NCBI GenBank assembly: GCA_907163345.1 | Contig: CAJQUN010000415.1 | Location: forward strand, 248,001-312,000 | DNA length: 64,000 bases | Origin: Haberlea rhodopensis | Lineage: Eukaryota; Streptophyta; Magnoliopsida; Lamiales; Gesneriaceae | Reading direction: 5' to 3' | In this document: positions 38,901 to 50,900 of the stretch, piece by piece | Numbering within the stretch: the first letter of the stretch is position 1 | Layout: each line of letters starts with the position of its first letter | Notes under the pieces: model-generated | Database searches by the model: none | What the model was told of the DNA's origin: nothing | What the model saw: the letters and a program-made list of their open reading frames with translations, nothing else | Made by a program: the position numbers and the translations under genes

Positions 38901-41900
38901 TGTGTTCCGGTGCATGTTAGTGTGTGTATATACTATATATACATGTGAGTGTATGTATTGCAGCGTGTAGCAGAGAGTGTACATGTTATAACTTGTGAAT
39001 TATTGCTAGAATATGAAAGCTGGTTCGGTTTGTGGAGTTGTGGAAGATTGATTAATATATTTCATTATTGATATTGAGCTGTTGAATTTGTGAAGAGCTT
39101 TCCCGAGCCTCCGGACAAAGAAGATGGTAACTTAACTGAGATTATTGGAGATAAGGAACGTAGTGACGTACAAGCTTAAATAAGTGCATTAGCTGTTGTG
39201 ATTGACGAACAAAGTTGAAGAGGGTAATTCATAGATGGTATGCAAGTTACATAAGACAATTTATGGCTTAAAAACAGGTCCCTCGAGCATGGTTTGAAAA
39301 ACCAGAAGCGCACTTCAGATCATGGGTTTTACAGCATCAAAAACAGATGCATCTTTATTTGTTAGATTCGATTCTCGTTATATTATATATAGTATTGTAT
39401 ATGTGGATGACATTTTTGTAGCAGGTAGCGATTACAAACATATTCGGCATCTCATTCATCAGTTGAATAGTCAGTTTACCCTCAAGGATCTCAGAGAATT
39501 ATCCTACTTCTTGGGAATTGAAGTTCTGAAAGCATCCGACAAATCTTTTTTTTTTTCATAGACAAGTATACTAGAGATTTGCTCATGAAGACAAAATGAA
39601 CAAAGCTAAAACATTGCCTACCCCTACGACTACTTGTGTAGAACTCTCATCCAATGATGGAGAGACATTCGAAGATGTGACTCTATCGAAGCTGTAAGAA
39701 CCTCGTATTGTATTATTGGAAATTATGTTTAAACTTTCAATAATTATGTGATTATATTATATTAATCATATGATTGAGAATGAACATGAGAGATATTATA
39801 TTTTGATGAAGGCACGAAATCGTGCTTGAATTTACGTTTGACACGTGTGCTGCACTACAGCAGTGTGTGACACATGTTACGGTTTCTAGCATTATTAATT
39901 GTATATTAGTCCAGATGAGATGAAGCCAATTTTATTAAAAAAAAAAACAAATTCAACTCATAGGGCTACAACTTTTATATTTTGAGTTTTGTTCGATTCT
40001 TTATGGAAGGATGTGCATATTTATCCTAAAGTATTATGAGTGCATTAATATTCCTGCGATGACACAGTTTGGTAAATTGGACATAATTTTCTTGTCCGAT
40101 ATCCAAATCCAGTGTTTTCAAATCCAAATGAAAGTTAATACATAGCTCTACAACTTTCATCCATATCACTTTCGTTAATTCGGGTATTTTGATATCTGAA
40201 TTTATAATATTGTTTAATGACATTTTTGTAATTTTGTAAATAATTTAAAAAAAAATTAAAACTAATAATAAAATATCAACCGATTTAAATTCAGAAAGTT
40301 GATAAATTTGTTACTCGGGTTAAAAAAAGCTTTTATCACACCAAAAACACACTCTCACATCATACATAAGAGAGAAGAGAAAAAGTGAGGGGTTTGTCTA
40401 GTCTTGGACTTCAAAACATCGTTGAAGCTCAAAATAAATACATATTCGGAATCCTTGCTTTGCTATATTCTTTTTGAGGTAGTTTTTTCCAATTTTTCTT
40501 GCCTTTATTTTAAGGTTTATTTTGTAATTATATAAAAAAAGTATGAAATTAATATATGTTGCAAAGTAGATGATCATGAAGATGACTTCAGCAAACTCCA
40601 CGCCTTTCTTCTTCACAAACTTCCCCGACGATTGGTACCCTTCGGAAATGTGGAGAACATTTCGAAAAATTGGTGAAGTATGTGATGTATTTCTGCCGCA
40701 AAAACGTGACAGCCGTGGGAAAAATTTGGTTTTGTCCGATTCAAAGGCAAAGTGAACATCGTGAAAGTGGAAGAGGAACTCAATCATATCAGGATAGGGG
40801 CATTCCATCTCCAAGCGAACCTATCCCGATTCGAAAGGGACTCAAGAAGATTAGGTGAAAATGTGGCCTATCGAGTCTCTGATCGCCGAACGGTAGACGG
40901 AAAATCATATGCTCAGGTGTTGCGAACACCAAAACAGATTGAACCTGTAGATTCGGGGAAAAAACAATGGGCGGGATTGTTTTCAAGCCTACCACGGAGG
41001 AGATACAGTGGCTTGAAGGTTGTCTAGTGGGGGCTTTACACAATTCTGAGGACTTGAGAGAGGCACAACAGGACTTTGTGCACAATGCTTTCACTCACAC
41101 AAAATTAACTCCGATGGGGGGAGCTTCGGTGTTGATATACGATGAAAATAGGGCGAAATTGCAGGAGCTACTAAAGGATGACAAAGAGTGGCTAGGATTA
41201 TGGTTCAGTGAGATAAGTCAATGGCACAAGGATATGTCTTCCCCGGTCAGGCAGGTTTAGATCAATTGCTTGGGTATTCTGTTATCAGCCTGGAATGAGA
41301 GATTTTTTAAACTGCTGGCATTCAGATTAGGAAAGCTGATCAAAATTAATAATGACACACTGAATAGATCCAAACTTGACTGTGCCAAATTTCTCATTGA
41401 AACATCCGAGTTCATTAATCACATCACCAATGTTGACATTGACGGACGTGTCTACTCAGTAAGACTATTGGAAGAGGCGATGGATTTATCGACTGTTGAG
41501 TCGATTTGCGAAAAGGCAAACCAGAAGGAGCTGGTACCAGAATCCACGTTGTCAGGATCGATTTCGGGGGTGGGTTGCCATTCCACACCCGAGTTCAACC
41601 AACTTGAGCTTCAATAGCTCGTGTTCTTGAATTAATGCACCGAGAGATTATATCGAGTTCGATTACAAAATCGAGCGGAAGACACTCGACATAACCCACT
41701 CTAAAACCGATTAAAGATTTGAAAGGCATTTTAAAGATATGCAATTAAAATAAATAAACAAGCATTTGTTTATGGAAGTTCGAAGGTGGTGTAATCCTTC
41801 TACGTCTCCCCTTCTTCCACCTCATGGAAGGATTCCACTAGAAGACTTTGATTTATACAATCCCGTTGTACAAACCCGATCCAGTTGGGAATTCCCCATC

Positions 41901-44900
41901 CAACTAGAACTCCTAGCAACTCAACTATGTATGTTCTTTAATGTCTCACATACAAAGACCTCTCATCGGTTGTGATAAATCATCAACCGTTACAATGATA
42001 TTCACTTATCTATTAAGCTCTCATATACAATGAATAGAGTGAATATATATGGCACAAATGATCTCTAACTAGATCTGATATAGCAAGGTAAGTGGTGCCA
42101 AAGGTTTGAGGAGCGCTCTTCATTTAGCAACATTTGTCTTTTAAGTTCCTCAATTGAATCCCAAGTGGGTTGCTTTGGAAGGCTTGGATTGATCTTCAAT
42201 CAGCTGTTATTGAGCTTCCAAATCATGTATATATAGCCCCAAGTAATGATATATACGTTAGACACAAGAATATGCCCGTTGGAAAAGGTTCTGCACCATT
42301 CCCGAGCTTGCAACGGTCATATTCTGGTTTCTGGGCTATTTGTATTTCGGACCGGATTGGCCGGATCAGCTTGGGCAGATCAGTCTGGCCGGATCAACAT
42401 GGTAGATCAGTCTGGCAGATCAGCACGGGCATATCAGTCTGGTCCGGATCAGCACGGGCAGATCAGTCTGGTCCGGATCAGTCTGGACAATCAGCTTGAT
42501 ACAAAAACAGATTGATAAACTTGCTCTTCGATCTGTTGCTTGTAACTCTTCATTCTTTGATTTCTGGGCAAAGTGATCTATATGAAAGTTGTAGCCCTTT
42601 CTCTTAGCTTTCCACGGAATCAAGAATCGCTCGATTTCGAGTTCGTATGAGAGAGTTATGCTCGAAATACGAGGCGATGCTCCTGCTGTCTGTTTGCTGG
42701 ATGCAGCAGCACATGGCGTGACTTGCAGAAGCTTTTTGGCCATCTTAACGTCCGATTCAGTCTTTCACTTCCAAAGATGACTTGTAGATCTTTGTCTTAG
42801 CTTTCCAACCCATACTGAATCGTTCCGTTCCGATAAGCGAGCTAAGAGTTATGCCCACCAGACTGACAGTTGCTTGCTGAAACAACTTGCTGTTTCTTCG
42901 CGGTTCAGCTCGATCTTGCAGGCGTCTTTTCTCCTTGATAACATTTGAACTAGCCGATCTGTTGGCTGTTCAATCTCTTTGGAAGCACGCCATTTCGATA
43001 TCCGAGCTATTAGATATGATCGAAACAATCCGCTCTGCCAGGATTTCAGTCTTGGTCCAGCTTGATATTTTCAAGCTACTTCTTTGTAATTCATCAAGCT
43101 TCTAAGTTATGATCTATGAACTGCACACTTGATGAAATATGTTAGCAACACAATAACAAGTTTTGTTAACATCAAAACCAAGATTATTCGGGTTTCCAAA
43201 ACCCAACACACGTTCTCTGATTCCAATTTCTCGGAGGATATCATCCCAAATTCCATATGGGAGGAACAGGATTTACAAGGTGAGGATTGTTGTCTTAAAG
43301 CAAACAATATAAGTGATGAACAGAAACTAAGAGAAGAGAACCAGCACAAAGTAGTAGTACAGATGACTGAGAATGGTATTCAGAAAGAAGACATTTTGAG
43401 GGAAGAGGCCGCGGATTCTGAACCTAAAAGTTTAAAATCACCGGTGACGGATCAGGGTAGGGATGATGGAATGCAGAGGGTCTGTTTTCAGAAAGGTGCG
43501 CCATCAAATTCAGCAATAGATACTATAACCAACAAAGACTTTTCCCAAACATATCAAAGAAAGAAAGTACAGAAGGAAAAGGGACAGTCTCGGCTAGCAA
43601 TAGGCCAGAGACAAATCAGTGCTAGATCAAATGATGCGGTGCTTATGGAAAAAGCTAAGCAGATATGGACTAGTGGAAAGAATCTAGGGATCATAGGACA
43701 TGGAAATGACCAAGAGATTCTGACACATCTAATGGAGATGGAAAAAAGAAATATGGCAGCCATTCAAAAGTTGAGGACTGATTGTGTGGAAGTAGGAGAC
43801 GACATGGTGGGTTAATGATAATTGTCAGTTTCAATATTAGAGGATTGGGGGAGGGTGAAAAAAAGAGAAATACGGGAGTAGATTATGAAAGAAAGGATTG
43901 ATTTCTTGTGTTTGCAGGAAACTAAAAAGGAGATTGTGAACAAAGAATTTTGTAAAACCTTATGGGGAGAAGGAACTTTCGGCTGGGCTTATATAAAGGG
44001 TCAGTGGGCGCTTCAGGTGGCCTTCTTTGTATTTGGAAGGAGGAAATATTTGCGATGGAGCGTTGCTGGGGGGGAGGATGGAGTATTGGGGGTCGAAGGT
44101 TATTGGGGGACGGAAAGAGTTAGGTGTCATATTTAAATATCTATTCTTCAGGGGAGTTGTCAATGCAAAGACTATTGTGGGAAGTTCTGATTGACAAATT
44201 ACGAGGAAAAGAAGAGGAAAATTGGTGTCTATGTGGAGATTTTAATGCAGTTAGATATCTGGCGGAGAGGCGTGGTAGATCATTATCACGGAATTCTGCC
44301 GAAATGACAGAATTTGATACTTTTGTCAATAACTCTAGGTTGGTGGATTTGCCACTGATCGGAAGGAAATATACTTGGTACAGACCGGATGGTACATGTG
44401 TCAGCCGCTTGGATCGTTTTCTTCTTTCGGTTGGGTGGTTACAGTCTTACAGACATGGCCTAACTTAACACAATGGGGACTAAAGCGCAGTGTATCTGAC
44501 CATTGTGCAATCATTTTGAAGAATCATAAAGTGGACTGGGGTCCGAAATCGTTTAGGACATTGGACTCATGGTTACAACACAGGGATTTCAAGGCTTTTG
44601 TGGAAAGGGAATGGCAAGGTTTTACAATACAGGGATGGAGAGGTTATGTCTTGAAAGAGAAGTTCAAATTATTGAAGCACTGGTTAAAAGTGTGGAATAA
44701 AGAAGTATTTGGCGAGATCGAGAATAATATCGAGGTCTCCAATGGCAGAATCAGTGATTGGGATACAGTGGCAGAGTCAAGGGAATTATCAGATGATGAG
44801 ATGCGTAATCGACAGATGGAGATGTTCAATTTACAGAAGCAATTGGGGATGAAAGACACTTTACTATTCCAGAAATCGAGATCGAGGTGGATAAGGGAAG

Positions 44901-47900
44901 GTGATATGAATTCAGCCTTTTTCCACAAGATTGTGAACCGAAGAAGGAAAAGAAATGAGATTGTGGGTCTATATATTAACGGACGATGGACGGAAGGAGT
45001 GAAAGAAATTAAAGATGGGGTGCATGATTACTTTGTGAATCAGTTCGGTGAGGAAAATTGGAACAGACCAGTACTGCAAGGGGTAGATTTCACTTGTCTC
45101 ACGGCAGCTGAAAATGTCATTTTGACAGCGAGATTCTCAGAAACAGAAATTAAAGAGGCGGTTTGGGATTGTACAAGGGAGAACATAATAATGATTAAGG
45201 CTATTCTGAGCAATTTTGAGATTTTATCAGGCTTAAAAATAAATTTTCATAAAAGTCAATTGCTGGGGATTCATGTAGAGTGTAGACCAAAGTTGCTTAG
45301 AAGAGATGGGTATGGAATTGAATTGCATTGTGAGAAACCTACCGTTCAAGTATCTGGGATTACCCATAGGTGCAAACCCGAAATGCAAAAGTTTATGGAA
45401 TCCGGTGCTAGACAAAATCAGAAGAAGACTGGCGAATTGGGAGGATAAAAGCTTGTCATTTGGGGGTCGGTTGATATTGCTCAATGCTGTTTTAACTGCC
45501 TTACCCATCTACTACTTTTCTTTTTACCGGGCTCCGAAATGCATTTTATCTAAAATTCGATCTATTCAAGCATCTTTTCTTTGGGGGGGGAGGGGAGAGT
45601 GTGATACAACCTTACTCACCGGTAAAGCAGAAGAGCAAGTGAAACGAACTAGAAGATTACCACAAAGACTAGAGGATTATATGGTGTGTGTAGAATAAAT
45701 GTACTGAGAATAATAATACATATTAGCATTACAAGGGAGTGGTGTAAAGGAAACACAGATACAGAAAATAAAGAGTATAAATAGTAGAGTAGAACAAGAG
45801 AATAAGTAGAAAATGAATTGTAACTTCTTCTTCAAGTAAATGAAAGTTTCTGCAAATATTCTCTCTCAATCCCTCTGAAATTCTGTTCTCAATTCTCCTT
45901 CTGTATTATCAATTTCCATGTAATTGTTGTGGGGATAACAAAACAATATAGTAGATACTATCACACTAACATTGGTGCTCTCGTCTTCGATCTCATCCTT
46001 CTTTTTGTTGAATTCGATCATGGCAGAGGGTACGAGATTGGCAAAAATGGATGAAATGTTGGCCAAAATCAGTTCTACGCAAGATACACAGGCTGTTTCG
46101 ATTGAAAAGCAGAATCAGCATATTGAAGCGATTACGAATTCATTGAAGGATTTATCGTTTGGATTCCAAACTTTAGATGCCAAAGTCGATCATCATATAC
46201 GTCATATGTCTCACTTTACTGAGGAACCGCCGCGAAATTCACAGTTGAACTACCAATTGCATACACAAGGTGCAAATTCTCAATCAGATGATTTGAATTT
46301 TTTTAAATGTATGCGTCTCGAAGCTCCACGTTTCTCTGGTGAGAATTCTTCGGCTTGGATTTCCAGAGTTCAACGCTACTTTGAATTTTATAAAACACCG
46401 GATCACCATCGTTTAGCGATTGCACCGTTCTATTTCGAGGGGGCTGCATTAGACTGGTTTGATTGGATGCAAAAGAATAATCTGCTTCCGACTTGGAGTG
46501 AGTTATTGATTGCTGTGGACAAACGATTTGGTCCTTCGGAATTTGAGGATTCGTTTGGGAAGTTGACGAAATTAACACAGAATGGTCCTTTACGTGATTA
46601 TCAACAATCGTTTGAACAATTATCCACAAGGATATTGGGGATTCCAGAGCATGCTCTTATTAGTTGTTTTGTGTCTGGACTGAAGCTGGAATTGAGACGT
46701 GAAGTTCAAGTTTCTAAACCACAGTCACTCGTACAAGCAATGTCATTAGCCAGATTATTTCACGAAAAATCTTCAGAGTGTAAAAGTTCAGTACAAACAG
46801 TGGGAGATAACAGAAGAATGGACAAGCCGTGGGGTAATTCACGTCCTTCTTCTCTACCACCATTATTACCCACACCGCCTACTTCCATTCCTCCGCCAAT
46901 TCCAAAACACAAATTGCCGCTTACAATCAAGCGTTTGACACCTACGGAAATGGTTGCTCGTCGCGAGCAAGGTCTCTGTTATAATTGCGATGAAAGATTC
47001 TTTCCTGGACATAAATGTAAAGGTCGACTATTTTGTTCTGTTTTGGAGGATGCGGAAGAAGACTCTGATATAATGGACACAATAAACTATGGCAGAGACT
47101 AAGAATTGTCCTCCGGAGATTAGTTTGCACGCCATGGCAGGACAATTATCGCCACGGACACTACGGTTACAAGCTCATATTGCGAATCTTACGGTGCAGA
47201 CTCTCATTGATGGTGGTAGCACTCATAATTTCATACAGGAGCGGGTGGCAAAATTTTTGAAACTTCCTATTGTTCCTTCCCCGCATTTTCATGTATTGGT
47301 TGGCAATGGACAGTCATTGGTATGCGAAGGCTATTGTCCGAATGTGTTGATACAGCTAGGGACAGAGGACTTTTATATAGATTTTTATGTGTTGCAAATT
47401 CAAGGTGTTGATGTTGTCTTGGGGGTTCAGTGGTTAGAACTCCTTGGTCCGATAACGATTGACTATCAGGAATTATACATGGACTTCAAGTGGCATGACA
47501 GAATCGTTCGTCTTCAAGGCGAAACTCTACTTCAGTTTGATCAAGTTCAACTTCATCAGTTGAAGCGCTTGGATCACAGTGATGGGGTCGCCGCTTATTT
47601 TCATTTGTATGCACAGGCTGTATATGAGGAGCCCCAACAGCAGGTAGTCCTTTCACCTCATGCTACGTCTCTTTCTCACTTGTTGGACTCGTTTAAGGAT
47701 GTATTTGTGGACTCTATTGGCCTTCCTCCTCATCGTGTTATTAACCACAACATCCATCTCATTCCTAATTCCCAGCCTGTGAACGTTAACCATATCGTTA
47801 TCCTCATTCTCAGAAAGACGAAATTGAAAAATTAGTCACTGAAATGTTGCAATCTGGGTTAATTCGTCCAAGTGAAAGTCCTCTCTCATCTCCTGTTTTG

Positions 47901-50900
47901 TTAGTTAAGAAAAAGGATGGCACTTGGCGCTTTTGCGTTGATTATCGAGCTTTGAATTCTATCACCATTCGAGACCGTTTTCCTATCCCAACAGTGGACG
48001 AATTACTTGATGAACTTTATGGTGCCACAATTTTTTCTAAGATCGACTTACGTGCGGGTTATCATCAAATTCGCATTCATTTCAATGACATTCCTAAAAC
48101 TGCATTCCGGACTCACGAGGGTCATTATGAGTTCATCGTTATGCCATTTGGTTTAACCAATGCTCCTTCCACATTTCAAGCATCCATGAACTCTATTTTT
48201 AAATCCTCTCTCCGTAAATTTGTCATTGTTTTTTTTGATGACATTTTGGTGTATAGCAAAACTTGGGCTGACCATTTACAACATTTGGTTGTGGTTTTAC
48301 AGTGTCTTCGCTTACATTCCTTTTATGCTAAGTGTTCAAAATGTTCTTTTGGTCAGTCCACTATGGCTTATTTGGGTCATATCATTTCCAGCCAAGGTGT
48401 TGCACCTGATTCCAGTAAAATTGAATCCATTTTACAGTGGCCTCAACCCAATTCACTTAAATTGTTACGAGGATTCCTTGGCCTTACGGGGTATTATCGT
48501 CAGTTCGTCAAGGGATATGCCACCATTGCTACACCATTGACAGACCTCCTCAAAAGTGATAAACTTAAGTGGTCTCCTGTTGTTCAATCGTCCTTCGATT
48601 CTCTTAAGTTGGCTTTAACCAAAGCTCCAATTTTAGCCTTACCAAATTTCTCTCTTCCATTCCAGATTCAAACAGATGCCTCAGGTACAGGTATTGGGGC
48701 AGTTTTGTCGCAAAACAATCATCCAATTGCTTATTTTAGTAAGAAATTCACTCCCACACTTACCAAAGCCTCTACATATGTTCGTGAGCTTATTGCTCTT
48801 ACTCTTTCAGTGGCTAAATGGCGTCAATACCTCCTTGGTAACCATTTCACTATCATCACAGATCATCAAAGTCTCAAGGCTCTTCTGACTCAGGCCATTC
48901 GCACACCTGACCAGGAGAAATACTTAGTCAAACTTTTGGGTTATGATTTTGATATACAATATAGACCGGGTAAAGCTAATGTGGTCGCTGATGCTCTTTC
49001 TCGTGAATTTTCTGAGACTTCTGCAAATCAGCACTTTGATTCTTCTATGCTAGCTTTCACTTCGCCAGTTTTTTTCTTTCATTTCTGACTTGAAACAAGA
49101 GGTGCTTGTTGATCCTTCCTATCAACACCTCATCGAAACCACCAATTCTTCTGATATGTCTCAACCCAATTTCCAGTTCAAAGATGGTCTTGTGTATAAG
49201 AATAATCGCCTTTGCATTAATCACTCTTCTTCCTTAATACCCAAATTGCTATATGAGTGCCACGATACAACCTTAGCAGGTCATGCAGGTGTTAAAAAAA
49301 CGTTAGCACGATTACGGGCTAATTTTTATTGGAAAAAAATGAACAACGACGTGCAAAATTATGTAGAGAAGTGTTCGGTGTGTCTTCAGACCAAATATAG
49401 CACATCTAAGCCAGCAGGGATGTTATGTCCTTTACCTATTCCTCACAATATTTGGGAGGATATTTCTATGGATTTCATCACGGGACTTCCAAATTCTCAA
49501 GGTTTTTCGGTGATCCTGGTGGTAGTTGATCGTTTGTCTAAGTATGCACACTTTGGAGCATTGCGTGAAGGATTTAATGCCACGGCAGTAGCTACTTTAT
49601 TTGCCGACATTGTGGCTAAGCATCACTCTTTTCCAAAGACTATTGTCTCTGATCGTGATCCTATATTTGTGAGCAAGTTCTGGCAAGAATTGTTTCGTCT
49701 CAGTGGCACATCCTTATGCACCTCGAGCGCGTACCATCCTCAATCGGATGGTCAGACAGAAGTTTTAAATCGGTGTTTGGAGCAATATCTTCGAAGTTTT
49801 GTGTCTGATCAGCCTAGCAAGTGGTTCAAGTTGCTGATATGGGCTGAATTATGTTATAATACAAGCTTTCATTCGGCTATTTCAATGTCACCATTTGAAG
49901 CTGTTTTTGGAAAGCCACCGCCTTCCATTCCCACATATATCAATAATTCTTCGTTGGTGGAGGCTACTGATCAATGGCTGAGGGATCGAGATACTATTTT
50001 AAATAATTTGAAAGCCAATTTGTTGAAAGCACGGAATCGCATGAAGCTGATAAACATAGAAAGGAGTTTCATTTTGAGATGGGTCAGTGGTGCTATGTTC
50101 GTTTACAGCCGCATCGTCAAACTTCTCTGACCGGTCAGCGATTTACTAAGTTGAGTAAACGTTACTATGGGCCATTTAAGGTGATCCAACGGCTCCGGTT
50201 GCTTACAAACTGGAATTACCTGCTTCATGCAAGAGTCATCCTGTTTTTCATGTTTCTACTCTCAAGTTGTGTCCGCAACCTACTCAAGTTCAGATGCTAT
50301 TACCTCATGTTGCTGTTGTGCATAATCAACCTCTGCTTACACCTTTGGTTATTCTGGATTCCAGGCGAGTTCGCATTGCAAACAGATGGATTACTCAGCT
50401 TCTGGTTCAGTGGGAGGGCTTACCTGTCGAAGAGACTTCATGGGAAGATCTTGTTTCCTTTGTGCAAACTTATCCTAACTTTCACCTTGAGGACAAGGTG
50501 CTTTTCAACAGCGGAAGTAATGATACAACCTTACTCACCGGTAAAGCAGAAGAGCAAGTGAAACGAACTAGAAGATTACCACAAAGACTAGAGGATTATA
50601 TGGTGTTTGTAGAATAAATGTACTGAGAATAATAATACATATTAGCATTACAAGGGAGTGGTGTAAAGGAAACACAGATACAGAAAATAAAGAGTATAAA
50701 TAGTAGAGTAGAACAAGAGAATAAGTAGAAAATGAATTGTAACTTCTTCTTCAAGTAAATGAAAGTTTCTGCAAATATTCTCTCTCAATCCCTCTGAAAT
50801 TCTGTTCTCAATTCTCCTTCTGTATTATCAATTTCCATGTAATTGTTGTGGGGATAACAAAACAATATAGTAGATACTATCATACTAACAGAGTGGCCGT

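Larger units (their letters stand above)
40570..43815 (+). pseudogene. LINE ORF1 (RRM, gag-like), split by a solo LTR
   Basis: The start reads MIMKMTSANSTPFFFTNFPD then MWRTFRKIGEVCDVFLPQKR, an RRM as found in ORF1 of many plant L1-like LINEs; it binds the element RNA. A frameshift near 40740 is followed by KVNIVKVEEELNHIRIGAF... and a second near 41027. A DUF4283-like middle part follows (about 41040-41540). The frame stops at ...PEST at 41549, is interrupted by the solo LTR, and resumes at 43214 (FSDSNFSEDIIPNSIWEE) to the stop at 43815. The C-terminal part is charged and not conserved. Confidence 0.85.
45602..50890 (+). mobile_element. young Reina-like chromovirus (Ty3/gypsy), 5289 bp
   Basis: The LTRs are 45602-45971 and 50521-50890, each 370 bp and differing at two positions by eye (g/t near base 88, c/t near base 363). 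The 5-bp target duplication gagtg is perfect (45597-45601, 50891-50895). The order is gag, protease, RT, RNase H, integrase, chromodomain. Small size and short LTRs match the Reina lineage. The coding frame is broken in about five places although the LTRs are almost identical. Confidence 0.93.

Noticed and set aside
38679..38984. His/Thr/Tyr-rich ORF of 101 codons
   Set aside because: It is a translation of the GT/TATG low-complexity tract.
48220..48888. Extra ORFs inside chromovirus RT
   Set aside because: Shadow frames of the RT/RNase H coding sequence.
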